DNA from: Brachynemurus nebulosus | Taxonomy: Eukaryota > Arthropoda > Insecta > Neuroptera > Myrmeleontidae | Length of the DNA: 64,000 nt | Assembly (NCBI GenBank): GCA_035578155.1 | Contig: JAPWDM010000016.1 | Location: forward strand, 10,226,608-10,290,607 | Direction of reading: 5' to 3' | Part shown: piece by piece, positions 1 through 13,693 of the stretch | Layout of the letters: each line of letters starts with the position of its first letter | Numbering within the stretch: the stretch's first letter is position 1 | Translations under genes and position numbers: made by a program | Notes under the pieces: model-generated | The model's database searches: none | The model's input: the letters and a program-made list of their open reading frames with translations, nothing else | What the model was told of the DNA's origin: nothing

Positions 1-317
1 CTTCATATAAATTTATTAATTTTATTGTTTATTGTTTTGATATTATTAAGCAATTTATTTGACAGTTCCTCATCTTACTCAGTTTTCGCCATTTTTAATT
101 TAAGTGGGGGTTACTTTTAACAGCAAAAGTAGAAATATTTTTACTTATGCAAGTTTTACTGTTATTTGTATAACAGTATACTTGCATGCAAATGATGCTT
201 ACACGAGCAAGTAGCCTTAATTTTTACTTAAAAGTATATTTGCATGCAAGTATACTTGTTCGTGGAAGTCTTGCATAATAGTACAAAAATCAGTAAAATA
301 TAATCAGTATTTTTTTT
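1..317. other. AT-rich intergenic, small inverted repeat
   Basis: No gene is seen. A 16-bp perfect inverted repeat (gtatacttgcatgcaa at 176-191 and its complement at 240-255) could form a stem with a loop of about 48 bp. It may be the remnant of a small foldback element. Confidence 0.4.
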
Positions 318-798
318 AATCCTACAAAACACAGATATTCGGGAATATCTGTACAAAAATGACGCCAAGAATATTTTGTCTTAGCACTCTAGTTCTTAAA
401 AAAATAGTTGAAATCCACTGTTATGCCAAGAATATATGTAAATAACTCTGTTTTGGTACAGACATTATTTTAAAAAAATAATCTAAAGGAAAAAATTAAA
501 ACAAATTTCCGGAATGAAAACTTTTGTTGTACTTAGCTCAAATTTTCGCTTAATATTAAACAAAAGTAAAAAGTTTGAGCCAAGAACAACAAAAGTTTTC
601 ATTCCGGAAATTTGTTTTAATTTTTTCCTTTAGATTATTTTTTTAAAATAATGTCTGTACCAAAACAGAGTTATTTACATATATTCTTGGCATAACAGTG
701 GATTTCAACTATTTTTTTAAGAACTAGAGTGCTAAGACAAAATATTCTTGGCGTCATTTTTGTACAGATATTCCCGAATATCTGTGTTTTGTAGGATT
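318..798. repeat. 481-bp near-perfect palindrome (foldback/MITE-like)
   Basis: The left arm (318 to about 550) is the reverse complement of the right arm (about 572-798) with very few mismatches, around a loop of about 20 bp. The outermost complementary bases are aatcctac and gtaggatt. No coding capacity and no clear target-site duplication are visible. The high arm identity suggests a recent or conversion-maintained foldback element. The superfamily cannot be assigned. Confidence 0.85.
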
Positions 799-2936
799 TC
801 ACTTATTTTTGTTTTGCTTTCTGTTAAACGGTAAAATATGTACAGCTTTATTATTATATGATTTTTGTTATTTTTTCAAAAACCACCGATATTGTCAAAA
901 TTTTTTTTTATACTGTGATAAAGTGACCATCCTTGCGTAAATTTTTAATATATTAAAAATTAGATACTAGAAAATACGGTGTGAATTCTGAATTCGTGCA
1001 TATTCATTCCTATTTACGGTATACGCTGTATTCTACAAAAACTCGTTGTAAATACTACGTTCACTACGCGACGTACGTACGTCATTCGATTTCATTCATC
1101 AAAATTGTGTGCGATGAATACTTTTTAACCGAATTATCATGGCACGGAAATAGTATCCATAACTTGACACTCTGTTTAAACTGTATTAAGCGCACTCTCT
1201 CTAATTCCAAATTCCGTGCAAGCCGTTTCGGTCACTACAAGCCGTTTAACACAAAGGTACCTCAATTTTTAACAATTAAAATGTAATATTTTTTCAGTTT
1301 TTTCACGATTTTCACCTTTAATTCATCTCAGTTACTGCATGTAAACACAAAATTTTAATTTTACACCTCGCCTGAATTGTAGGACTTATTTACAAGTTTC
1401 AAATTAAAATTTATACTTAAATTCTGAATCAACTACTATTATCAAATGATTTCCACAACACTTTATCAGGCTGCTTACATTAAGTTGGTTAAAATTAAAG
1501 AAATATTATAATTATTATTTATTACACTAATTTGAAAATAACACTAGTATTTATAAATAACCACTTTAGTAAATTCTTCTTAAAGAAAACAATTAATAGT
1601 TCGTCTAACTCGTTTATGTCTGCTGTCCCTCTTTGTCAACCCATAACTATTATTTTTACACCTTACATTTTATTGGAAAAAATACAAAAAAAAATCTGTT
1701 GGTAAATTAATTTTTTTATAGTTTATAAATTTGAATATAGATGCCAGCGATGATTCTAAAAACAAATCAAAACATACTTATGAAACTTCAATTTCAATAG
1801 AATAAAAAGAGATAAATATACTCATGTCCGTATAAAATAGAAGAGAAAAACGAATATTGAAATATTCCCAGTAATTTTACATAAAATTAGGTTTACACAT
1901 TGGTGTCGATAATTTTTTTTGCATTTGCTTCTAATTTTAATAATAAAAATAACAGAAAAATCGAATTAACTTTTAATAAATTGATGACAGTTCGTTCAGT
2001 TATTGAATAATTAGCAATTTTTTTAAGTGTTGCTTTTTAAATTTGTTAATTTGTATTGAAAAAAACTGTACCTCAATTCAAAAACAAATATGGGCGTCTT
2101 ATTCAAATACAAATGTTCGTAAAGTGTGGGTTGACCACACTTCGATGACAGAAACCGGTAAATTATAATGATTTCGTAGTAAGATTGTTTCTACGAAATC
2201 CTAAAAACTGACAAAAACCGTTAATTTGCCTACTTCTACCCTCCTCCCTCCCAAACCCGACGCTCAAAATGGTGTGACTTTTGGCCAAACAATATGTGGA
2301 CGGTATAGAACAATTTGGAGTTGGAGTGAAACTGTTACTTTGGATGTTGAGGTTTGGGTTTAATTGCACCGTGCTATATGTTTGGTTGGTTTTAAAAAGA
2401 ATGACCCGTATGTCTATTACGTCAATAAGAGATGTTTGTCATAAACAAAGCGAGGAATTATAGAGTAGTAATAAATCATTATGTCAAAAAATTGAATGTT
2501 CTCCAGTAGTGTAAAAACAAGTATGAGGGGTTAAAAAATGAAAATAAACTGTAATTTAAAAATCTATAGTCATTTACAAATTCTAATTGTTATTATGTAA
2601 ATGCAAAGGAAAATGCAAGGGGACAAACTAGAAAGTCTGCTCAACTATGCCCACTGTAATCAATGGGTGACGTAACACAGTACCACATACAATCACATAG
2701 AACACTAGAAGCCAACTAATATTAAAAAAGTGTAATTGGCTTGGAGTCATTTGGAGCCGTGTCACAGCTTAAGGCATTAGTCAGTCCCCGTCCGTCGTCG
2801 AACGCACACTGCATTGTATTAACAATATACCCATTGTTGTATTAACAATGTACCCAGAAAGCAGTGTAGGAGGTGTGCGACGTGTATGTATGTGTGTATT
2901 ATTAGATTACATAATATAAGGATATTTGTAGCAGTC
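799..2936. other. AT-rich sequence with no recognisable gene
   Basis: Open frames such as 981-1286 (+, 101 codons) and 2281-2463 (+) have no recognisable domain and are probably chance. A stretch near 1010-1130 is richer in CpG (acg/cgt runs) than its surroundings, but I cannot assign it. Confidence 0.35.
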
Positions 2937-3700
2937 ACATCATTTATTTTTATTCCCATATTTATTAACTTCCCGTTGGAAGTTATTATAATGGGTCCGA
3001 TTTTACGAATCGCTAATTTGGACATATCTCCACGTTTCAAGGTCACTAGAATCCGAATCCATCGTTTTTAGCGTGATGTCTGTGTGTGCGTTCGTTAGTT
3101 TGTTCATTCGTTCGTGAATTTTTTTTCGTCTCGCATATCTCGAGAACAAATGATGATATCAACTTGGAACTAATTTCATTAGATGTTTAATCAAAAAATG
3201 AAGACCGGATAAAGTTTTTAGCAAATGCGGATTAGCGGTTGTTTTTTGTGATATAAAGACGGAATTAACTTCATTAACATAACATAGATTATATGGATTT
3301 TTTACCATGTCTTTATTATATAATGGCCTAAGAACCTTCCTTGATGTTAAAAACGCCAGTAATATTATAAAATTTAAAAAAAAAAAGAAAAAAAAAAAGA
3401 AAAACGAAATAAGAAACTTTTGTCTGAAACTGTCTCGCGTATCTTGAGAACAAATGATGTTATCATTTGTTTGATAAGGGTGGAGCCCCCACCCTTAGGT
3501 GCAGAAGACGAAGCCCCCCATGTGGTGCAAGGGGCAAAGCCTCTATCGGGAGCCCAGAAGAGGAGTCCCCTGAATTAAAAAAATGTTATTCATGTGCAAT
3601 AGTCTCTAAGGGCATCCAATGGGAAGTTGACAGTGTGGGTAGACCTGTCTCTCCAAATTTTTTATTTATCATTTTATCGGTTAATGAAGTATGAATGCAG
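2937..3700. repeat. Unclassified dispersed repeat with internally repeated motif
   Basis: The segment shares one motif twice in direct orientation (tcgagaacaaatgatg-like, about 3130-3161 and 3434-3464). It also has a run of GC-rich tcccc/agcccc modules (3475-3570) unlike the flanks. This looks like repeat-derived DNA. The open frame 3467-3694 has no recognisable domain. Confidence 0.35.
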
Positions 3701-3742
3701 TTTACTTTTTAATAAAATAAGACTGCTTTTAATAATAATAAA

Positions 3743-4055
3743 AGACTGCTAAAAAAGAAGGAAAGCCATATTGTTAATGAGTTATGCACGGAAGATTTTT
3801 TAGATTTCAAACCCGAAAATTATAATTTTAATATCGACAATGCTGGAAATAAAGTTAAATGGACGGAAATTAAAGTAATCACTTTTAGAAAAGCATGTCC
3901 TTATCAATTATATTTCAAATATAATTTCAAAGAAGATTTTAGGGGTAATCGAGTTGTCCAAAAATAGACGAAAAGATAAATCTGGTGTTGATGAGTTACA
4001 TAAAGCCTGCGACACCTCACCCTGTATTTCAGCAGCTAAAAAAATGATTTTTTAG
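3743..4055 (+). pseudogene. Frameshifted coding remnant, C-terminal piece of an unrecognised protein
   Basis: An open frame from 3743 to a stop at 3965-3967 reads 74 residues with protein-like composition, including VNELCTEDFLDF, KVKWTEIKVITF and ACPYQLYFKY. Shifting by +1 at 3966 continues sensibly (DKSGVDELHKAC...ISAAKKMIF) to a stop ending at 4055. The style (tryptophan and aromatic residues near the end of a TE-encoded protein) resembles C-terminal tails of transposon proteins in insects, but I cannot name the family. No start codon or upstream exon is visible, so it is probably a truncated TE gene. Confidence 0.45.
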
Positions 4056-4311
4056 ATTTATGCAAACAATACCAAAAGAAATATTTAAGTAATATTTTTT
4101 TGTTGCATGAAAATATGTAAGTTTTCGTTTTTTATGAAAAAAGATGTTTATTAATAATTATTACCTACGTTTTTCTTAATAATGTTATAAATGCTTTTTG
4201 TTTTTTTCTTTTTTAATTACCTATATGAAAATACCTAATAATAATAAATTATTATTTATAACTATAGTTACTTAAATAATATATGTAAGTTTTCATTTTT
4301 TTAATAATAAG

Positions 4312-4956
4312 TAGTGATCGAAGAGGTTGCGGGGCTGACAGTATTGTCTTTATTTTTTTAAGGTATTAAAAATTGTTTATTTATTTTAGATAAAACATTT
4401 TGAGGCGATTTTAAATATATACAACAGGTAATTATGGATGCCTATATACGGACAATATCCTCTTATATTGATATGTTTTGAATATATTTTAGATATGCGT
4501 GTATACATTTATTGTCACAACTTGCTTGGTCCGATTTTAAGTGGATTTTAATTTTGTGTATTGTGTTAAGGTATGTTTTGATGTAACCAGTGAATGATTT
4601 ATGTGTATCAATTGTCTTTTTTCTCCCAGTAAAATGTGAGAGAGACAACGCATTACTATGTTTTCCAAAAAATATTTTTTTAAATGACAGCTTATTTTTT
4701 TATTAACAAGTTTTAAGTTACAGTCAGTCAGTCAAATTTTCAACAATTTTAATTTAAAAAAAGTTAAAATTTTTGTACTTTTTTAAAATAACGCTTTTTT
4801 GTAACTTGAAACTAATTTTTATTAACAGCTGATGGTTAATAGAGAATATACCGATACAATTTTAAAAAAAAAAATATATTTAGCCCGATTTTTTAACGTT
4901 TTAAGTTTTGAAAATATAAGTACGGTCCTGTCAGCACCGCAAGATTTCGAACATTA
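4312..4956. mobile_element. Non-autonomous hAT-type element (645 bp)
   Basis: The ends are imperfect inverted repeats (tagtgatcgaag... and the complement of ...ttcgaacatta), each fitting the hAT terminal pattern YARNG. A perfect 8-bp duplication, ataataag, lies at 4304-4311 and 4957-4964, the hallmark length for hAT. A second matched inverted block (gcggggctgacag and complement of ctgtcagcaccgc) lies just inside. No transposase is encoded, so it needs a helper element. Confidence 0.85.
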
Positions 4957-5020
4957 ATAATAAGAATAAATGTTTATTTTTTAAGTGTCTATATTTTTAT
5001 TATTAATAATCAGAGGAAAG

Positions 5021-7142
5021 ACACACATCAGGATTAACAGGGGTGAACTTTTTTTTTTAAGGTACAGTATATATTTGAGTCAATGTTTATATATTATATT
5101 ATGACATATAAAAGTCATTTGAAAGACTTTATTTAAAAGTAATAATCATTAAGAATACATTGTTTTTCTAAAAATTTAAATTTTTTCTAAAAATATCTTA
5201 GTTTCTTGTTGGTTTTCACAACCAAAAAGTAAATACAACATACTTTATGACTAATACCTAGTTTCCGTTAATAATCTCACTTTATTATACATACATATTT
5301 GCATCTTTCGGTAAAAATTAAATCAAATTTAATTTATTAAAAATATTTAAAATAATAAAATACATAGGTATTGGGATAACTTCACATTATGTATGTTTAT
5401 GTATGATGTGTACCTGTGGATGCTTGAACCGCTTGAACGATGAGCTCATTAGTCATTACCGTACAAAAGGACGACTGTATATTTATATTATGTATGTATT
5501 GTGTTGTAGTTGTGATTCTCTTTATTACCTGCAGTTGAACTGTATTTGTTTTTGCAACTAAGTGAGATATATATGTTTTAAAATAATTATGAGAGAAATA
5601 GAAAATTGTTTACTTTAGATAACAAACGAAAATTTTTATATCATAAATGACATCTTCTTAATTTATTGCTTTACAGTAGACCACTTATTTTCTCAACAAT
5701 TACATTTCTTAATTTTTCCAAAAAATTTTATTTTTTCAAATATAACTAAAAATAATGGAACTAAATTTTCACATTGCTTAATACAAACATTTTTCTATCG
5801 AAAAATCGCTTATTACAGCGTAAAAAACAGGTAATTTTTGAGTTTAAACGAACTAGTTTAAAAAATTTTCCTAATTAGGTCCTGTTAATAATGTTAACGT
5901 AACATGACTCCAATAAAATTAACAAATTTTGATTTTCAGTTAAAAGTGATAATACAATAAGGTAGTATTTACACTTGTGTCATTTTTATAGTATGTTTTG
6001 TATTGAAAGTTAGAGCAATAAGGACACCATCGTTCATAAATTCGAAATTAGTTAACTTTTGTGAATCTACTCTATTTCCTATTAAAAGTTCGATTTGCTT
6101 AATCACCGAGTGAAATTTCATCATTTTTTGACGCTTCGTTTTGATTTTACAAAGATTTTAAATTTAGTAGCAAATTATTTTCTTCAATATCTCAAAACAA
6201 CAAAAGTGCATTCGTGACCTTATTGTATTGAAGTCACTTATAGATTTAAAAATTCTATAAGTAGACTGAAAACATTCATCAGGATTTGAGGACCTAATTA
6301 GGAAAATTTTTTAAACTAGTTCGTTCAATCTCAAAAATTACCAATATTTTATGCTGGGATAAGTAATTTTTTGATAGAAAAATGTTTGTATTAAGCAATG
6401 TGAAAATTTAGTTGCATTATTTTTAGTTATATTTGAAAAAATAAAATTTTTCCCAAAAATTAAGGAATGTAATTGTTGAGAAAATAAGTGGTCCACTGTA
6501 AAGCAATAAATTAAAGAAATGTCAACAGTGATTAAAAAATTTTCTTTTGCTAGCTAATGTAAACAAATTTCTATTTCTCTTATAATTATTTAAAAACATA
6601 TATACTTATCTCACTTACGCAGGTAGAGAGATAATTCACAAACCACAACAGAATACATACATAATATAAACAATATGTCATATACATGGTGATATAGTGG
6701 TCCATTTGTGTTTTTAATGAGCTTACCGATTCAAGCATATAGATACATCAGTAGTACATCACACATAACATACATAGGTATGTATAGTGAAGTCATTCAA
6801 GTACCTATGCATTTTATTATTTTAAATATTTTTAATTAATTAAATTTCAGTTAATTTTTATCGAAAGATGCAAATATGTATGTATAATATAGTGACATTA
6901 TTAACGTAAAATAGGTATTAGTCATAAAGTATTATTTATTGATTATTAAAACCAAAAAGAAACTAAGGTATTATTACAAAAAATTTAAATTTTTAAAAAA
7001 CAATGCATTCTAAATGGCTATTACTTTTAAAGAAAGTCTTTCAGATGACTTTTATATGTTAAAATAAAATATATAAACATTGACCCAACAATATATTGTA
7101 CCTTAAAAAAAAAAGTTCACCCCTGTTAATCCTGATGTATGT
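5021..7142. repeat. 2.1-kb foldback element with about 860-bp arms
   Basis: The left arm (5021-5886) and right arm (6290-7142) are inverted copies, diverged by substitutions and small indels, around a loop of about 400 bp. The outer ends read acatcaggattaacagg and its complement. The arms contain no protein-coding signal. The divergence between arms makes it older than the palindromes at 318-798 or 41489-41684. Superfamily and target-site duplication were not resolved. Confidence 0.85.
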
Positions 7143-7373
7143 TTTCAGCCTATCTATAAGTAATAAATTATACAGAATTGTGTTTTAGTAGACAGCATAC
7201 GAATACATACACACACCTAATACACAAATACATGTATTGTAGATGTAAGATAATAACTTCCCCTTTACGTTTCTTGTTATGATAGCATTGGCGGTTTTTA
7301 AACAAAAAGATTTAAGATATTTTTTTAAATATTTGAAACATAAATGCTGAATAAATAAAAGAGTAGTTCTGAT

Positions 7374-7735
7374 CAGCGTTACCAACATCAAATTTCTTCT
7401 CCCGTTGTAGAGAACGCTACAATCCCGTCAAAACCCGTCAAGTAGGGATTTTCGAGTTGTTACTTTTCCCTAAATTGAGAGAATGAGATAAATAGAGACG
7501 TTGATAGTTTTCTGTATATTCAACAGTAGTGTACCATTACCGCCAACCGACGGCAAAGTAGTTTTCAAGCTGGATTTAAAAGAATTACGTCAAGTAAAAA
7601 TTTACTCTTTCAAAAAAACATACATTTTTGCTGTCCCGCTGAAAAATCCGTTAGCCGTCAAACAAAATTTTTTCCCGTTGCCAACCTCGCTGACCCGTCA
7701 AATCTAACGGGAAACCCGTTAAATTGGCAACACTG
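7374..7735. mobile_element. hAT MITE (362 bp)
   Basis: It begins cagcgttaccaa and ends ttggcaacactg; the reverse complement of the end, cagtgttgccaa, is a typical hAT terminus. Flanking 8-mers gttctgat (7366-7373) and gttctgac (7736-7743) match at 7 of 8 positions, as expected of an aged hAT duplication. Internal copies of the short motif cccgt(c/t)aaa lie near both ends and could be subterminal transposase sites. There is no coding capacity. Confidence 0.85.
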
Positions 7736-7785
7736 GTTCTGACTATACATAATATATTTTCTAATATTGTAAACAAGAAGCAATG

Positions 7786-7789
<4 letters not shown>

Positions 7790-7854
<65 letters not shown>
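7790..7854. repeat. (TA)n microsatellite
   Basis: An uninterrupted TA dinucleotide run about 65 bp long, 50 bp downstream of the hAT MITE at 7374-7735. Confidence 0.98.
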
Positions 7855-7856
<2 letters not shown>

Positions 7857-9346
7857 GTATTCACCGTAAACATGTAAGCATGACGCTAATGGTTGTCAAC
7901 ATCACTAAACAGATAGTTTGGTAGTTGGGGTGACACATTCGTGTGCACATTCCTGTCTCTTCTCCTACTGCAGTCACTGGTTTGACTGACTTGACGTATC
8001 GTGTTTACTGGACGAACTTGAGTTTTTAAAAAATAAAAAGTTTGCTAAGAACAGACAAGGATAGGTATATATATTTATGTACATATTCAGATATCGCCAA
8101 AAAATCGAGTCCTAAGTAGCCTAAGTATATATTTCCCCTAAAAAAGGAGAAATCAAATTTATCGGTTTCGTCGAATTTCCGGTGCGGTAGGCGTGGTTTA
8201 TTATTTTGGTCAAATTATCTATGAAAATATTGAGAGAAAATGATTTTTCGTAGAAAAAATGGAAAGCTTATAGTTGATTTATATAAGACATTTAAGGACA
8301 TTTTGACATAAATATCGATAATTATTACGTAAATACGAGAAGAACAATTCGGATACATGAGGGATATTGATATGAAGAGAATAATATAGTGGTTTGTTTA
8401 AAGTGGGCGGGACAAAATATTCTTGACAGATAAGTTACCACTATCTTAGATAATAATAAAAAAAACTGAAACAATTATTCAAGGTAAACATTCTGTCCTG
8501 TGTCTTTTCAGTATGTACATACCAATACAGCATAGTGATGTACTGATGTACATTCGGTAGATAGCACATACATAGCACAGAATACTTCGAATTAGTATCT
8601 ATATATACATATTTGGTATTTTGTACTATATGCGTACAAGTATTAACAGTCTGTGAAATGGTGAAATTCAATATTTTTGATCCTGTGTTAATAGATTATT
8701 GTCCTTTGGTTTAGTTCAGTTTTTTATTTAAATTTTAATCAATTAATTTTAGATTTTGTTGTTTATTTTTTATAACTTTTTATTAAAATGTGTAATTATT
8801 TTTAATTTGTTTTTCTCCCATATCTGTTTAAATTTTTTACTTGTGTAGTTTTAGTCTTTCTCCTTTTCATTACTTACAATTAGTGTAATTCTGATGTCTT
8901 AATATTTTAAATGGACACTACCTTAGATTAAAATATATTTAAATACTATCTAAATAACTAAGTTTATAACTAGAGTTACTTTAAAATCTCTAATTTTTTC
9001 AAGACCTTTATATGTTTATTTAATTCAAGCTAATCACAACTTTAAAAAAATTCCAGCATCTTTTGCTCTTGGTACAACAATTACAAATGTCTGGTCAAAA
9101 CATTCAATATTTTTGTTTTACAATCAAAGTCCTGGGTCAGAATGTCTTGTTACAATAAAAAAGCTTTAATAAAGTTGATTAGTGATTAAAATAAAAATAG
9201 ATATAAGTCTATTTAAATATGGTAAAAAAGGCTGTGTCTCCCCAGGAAATAATTTCACGCGTCGCCACTGGTAGATATAAATCAAAAATATATAACATCT
9301 CCATAGAAGCAATTCAAAAGAGTTTCAATTTTGACATACAGTGGTA
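7855..9346. other. AT-rich intergenic DNA, nothing recognised
   Basis: Short open frames (for example 8441-8671 minus) have no recognisable domain. No terminal repeats or target duplications were found here. Confidence 0.4.
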
Positions 9347-9354
9347 CTCTCAAT

Positions 9355-9602
9355 TAGGGCCGGACCTACAATTATTATGAGGGGGGCAAACTTTGCTGTT
9401 GGCGCCTTCCCTGAGAAAAATGACAAATTAAAATTTTGGCGCACCAATATTTTAACTTTTTTCCTGCAAAAAGAGAGTGACAACTAAAAAAAAAAAACTC
9501 AAATTTAACGTTTTGGTGCCCCCGAAATTACGCTTTTGGCGTCCTCTAAAGCGTTCAGTTGAGGCACCGGAGCCCGCGCCCCCCACCCTAGATCCGGGCT
9601 TG
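9355..9602. mobile_element. hAT MITE, 'gggccgga' family copy 1 (248 bp)
   Basis: Ends tagggccggacctac and the complement of gatccgggcttg form imperfect terminal inverted repeats. Flanking 8-mers ctctcaat (9347-9354) and ctgtcaat (9603-9610) match 7 of 8. The interior is built of 'tggcgccc'-type GC-rich blocks shared with the copy at 11285-11509 and the larger relative at 44702-45577. Confidence 0.82.
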
Positions 9603-10324
9603 CTGTCAATACAAGGTAGATGCAAGAGTGGTTGGCTGTTGTGTTTATGTTCCGTCAGTACTGCAGTATTTATCATATTGGCGTTATCTATCCATCACTG
9701 AAGGGAAAAACTGTAACCTACACTGAGAAACTTGATGATGTAGCAAAAGGGTGCTCCAGTGATGAATCTGACGCCAAAAATGAATATTATGGATAAATAA
9801 AAATGTTATGTTACTAATAACAGCCATTCATGAGTGTTAATTTTATACAGAATATGTTGAAAAATAATATCTAGCTGATTAGTGAGTTTTTAATTAGACG
9901 AATTGTTGATCCATTTATATTAGGCCAAACTTCCATAGCACAAGATCATACCTGATAAAACACCTTAAATTAAAAAAGCTAAATCGATAGTAACTAATGC
10001 CGACAATAGGAAGTGCCCGCCAGACCTTTAAATTTTTGTTAAATTCTTTTTTTTTGAAATGGCCGAAAAAAACCTCAAACCTACCTCACATAACACCTCG
10101 CTGATTACGTATGTTATAGCAAATAATATATATTTTACTGAGAAATCGGTCTGCTTGGTATACCTATTTTGTTAATTAATGTCTGACAAACCTATTTTAA
10201 TCAGTGAAAATTTTAAGCAAACCTACCTCAAATAACACTACCAATTTTTTGGTTTTAATTAAAAGCTTTGGGTATTTATTATCTACGTACTGAAATTGGT
10301 CTGTCTAATAAAATACATTATTAA

Positions 10325-10982
10325 CCCGGCGTGTGTACACTGTGTCTTTAAAGGAACAGTCGAAATTTAAGACTCAAATTTCTCTCTCATGAATAAAGCG
10401 CGGGTTTTCGCTACTCTCCGTAAAAAATCTAGTTAGTAGTGGGGACTTAAGGTCCAATGGATGCCCAGGTCTGGCGATTGACTTGCTGATGCGAGTGAGT
10501 GAAAGTTTCATCCGTTCCCTAAAAGGGTCAGTGTACAGACGGCGTCAGTATTTTCGAAGGTAAGTAAATGGTGTTATTTTTATCTTTGTCGTAGTTTTTC
10601 AGTTTTTTTAAACCTAAAATAAATTACTGTATACCGTTATAATTCATTGATGGATCTACCTTAGGTGACATGGATAACGTGCACAGCAGTGGAATCGCGA
10701 CTTTATTTTTTCATTTTTTTTTTTATTTCTTTATATAAAACAAAATTTTGCTCCATTTTTTTTCTTTAGTTTCATGCTTTTTCTGTTTTTTCTATTATTA
10801 TTTAATTTCTTTTATATTTTCAATATCTGGAAACCGCTGGGCCATGTAGTAGACACTCCAAAAAGTAACTAAGAATTTTTGGAAATTTTTTGAAAGCCTA
10901 GAAAACTTTGAAAACACGACCGTTCCCTGAAAGACCCAGTGTACACACCGTGTTTTTGAAAATATAGTGTACACACGCCGGG
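10325..10982. mobile_element. piggyBac-type MITE (658 bp)
   Basis: It is flanked by TTAA at 10321-10324 and 10983-10986, the obligatory piggyBac target. The ends are cccggcgtgtgtacac and its complement gtgtacacacgccggg, so the terminal C triplet typical of piggyBac is present. Additional gtgtaca motifs lie subterminally at both ends (near 10530 and 10938). No transposase is present. The related copy of the host element has a single TTAA at 29007-29010 at the homologous point, which is the empty site. Confidence 0.92.
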
Positions 10983-11284
10983 TTAACCATGCCAGACAAC
11001 ATCAAATATTCAACTTTCACGTATGAAATTGATATCTGTTTGAAGCAATGTTATCTTTAAAAGTATGTTTTTTTTTTAATATTCTTAAAATTAAGTTTGG
11101 GACCTCTTATATAAATCATAGTATTGACCCGGCTTTAAAAGAATATAGCTAAGTTTGTGAAATTAAATTTTAAAGTGTAGCGTTGACTTTTTTTATAAAC
11201 AAATACAGTTCCTTTGTGGCCGCAATAAAACACCTCCTATTTTCTTTTTTTAAAATTAAGTTTAAGATCCCCTCTAGTCATAAA

Positions 11285-11509
11285 CAAGGGTGGACCTAGT
11301 CGAAGTGGCACTCGGGGCAACGTTAAAAAATGGCGCCACTGTAGAAAAATAAATATTTCTTTCTAAATTTTTTCCTTCCAAAAAGAAAGTGACGAGCAAA
11401 AAAAAAACGTGAAATACCTAATTTTGGCGCCCTCTTAATTTACTTTTTGGCGCCCCCAAAACCTGGCGCCCGGGGTACGTGCCCCCACTGCCCCCTAGAT
11501 CCGACCCTG
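11285..11509. mobile_element. hAT MITE, 'gggccgga' family copy 2 (225 bp)
   Basis: Ends are caagggtggacctag and the complement of ctagatccgaccctg. Flanking 8-mers gtcataaa (11277-11284) and atcataaa (11510-11517) match 7 of 8. The related element copy on the other side of the window has the uninterrupted target, tttatgat at 28708-28715 (complement atcataaa), confirming insertion and duplication length. Confidence 0.9.
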
Positions 11510-12242
11510 ATCATAAATGTTGGTCTGTCTCATAAAAATCGCTTTTTACTAAGCCAAACTTAATATTTTAAAGCTATGAACCAGCAATTTTCATGAAAGA
11601 AGTCGTTTTTAACCATTCTCAAACAAAAAAAATTAAAGAAAGGAATTTTTCCAATTTTAATGTAAAGTCTAAGATCAGTTTTATTCATTATGCAAGTTTT
11701 TTTAGAAAATGTTTTACCCAGTCAGGCTTCATTGTTAAGCGCAGCAGTGACTATTATTTGAAATACACTAGTTTATCCATAAGCCGACGAACATACATAC
11801 TCTACATATAACTTACAATAAATTAGTTTCTGCTCATAAGGAAACTTTGCGAAGTCGAAAATTCAAAAAAATCTGAAACTTTGTCAGTATGTAGAGAGTG
11901 ATTACCTAATAACATAAAAAATATCAGTTGCTGCTAAAAAACGCTTTTAAGGGATGAACGACCCCCTCAAAGTTGGAACTCAAAAATTCAAAAATCTATG
12001 AAATTTTGTTTATACATACCTTAAAGAGGTCTAGTAGGAAATATAACATTATTTTTTGTATTTACACATTTTTAAGGGGTGATACCACCCCTTCAACTGT
12101 GTATTTAAAAATTTAAAAATTGATGATATTTTGTTTATATATACCTACTATACAGGGTTCTAGTAATAAATATAACATCATTTTTTACATCCACAAATTT
12201 TTAAGGGGTGAACCACCTCTTCAAGTGTGTATCTAAAAATTT

Positions 12243-13137
<895 letters not shown>

Positions 13138-13693
13138 TGTTATAACATATGTGAAATTCAATTAACTGTTATGTGAGGTAGGTTTAAGGTTTTTTTGGGC
13201 CATTTCAAAAATTTTTTTAAATAGAATTTACCAAAAATTTAAAGGTATGTCGGGCATTTTCTATTGTTGGCATTAGTTACTATCGATTTAGCTTTTTTTA
13301 ATTTGAGATGTTTTATCAGGTATGATTTTGTGCTATGGGAGCTTGGTCTATAGGTAGGTTATTTTTACTTGCTCACTATGTTAGCCTCAAAGTGTCGAGA
13401 AAAAGGTTAAGAAAATATTGACTCTCAACATTTCAGTTTTCATATTATTTAATTTGTTATTATGAGTTGTATATTTTTTATATCCTTAATAAAGGATAAT
13501 AATTGAAAAGTATATTGTCTTATCAAATAAGAAGATCTATAGATGCAATAGAAAATGTAATCACATCCATATACAGATGGACGAAAAATGGACCTTATTC
13601 GGACTCATCCTTTGCCGAATGGTTACATGCATAAGTAAAAATTTCACACAATTTGAAAACAATTCAGTATCTAGTTTTTAGATAATGTAAAAT

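Noticed and set aside
318..798. Target-site duplication around the 481-bp palindrome
   Set aside because: Flanks are A/T-rich and no convincing direct repeat is visible.
981..1286. 101-codon plus-strand gene
   Set aside because: No recognised motif and composition consistent with chance. The slightly higher CpG is noted but not enough.
7658..7924. Open frames with long YIYIYI tracts, here and at about 14300, 27200, 30500, 38000, 43000, 48800, 50300, 54200 and 62200
   Set aside because: Translation of (TA)n microsatellites, open in both strands by chance.
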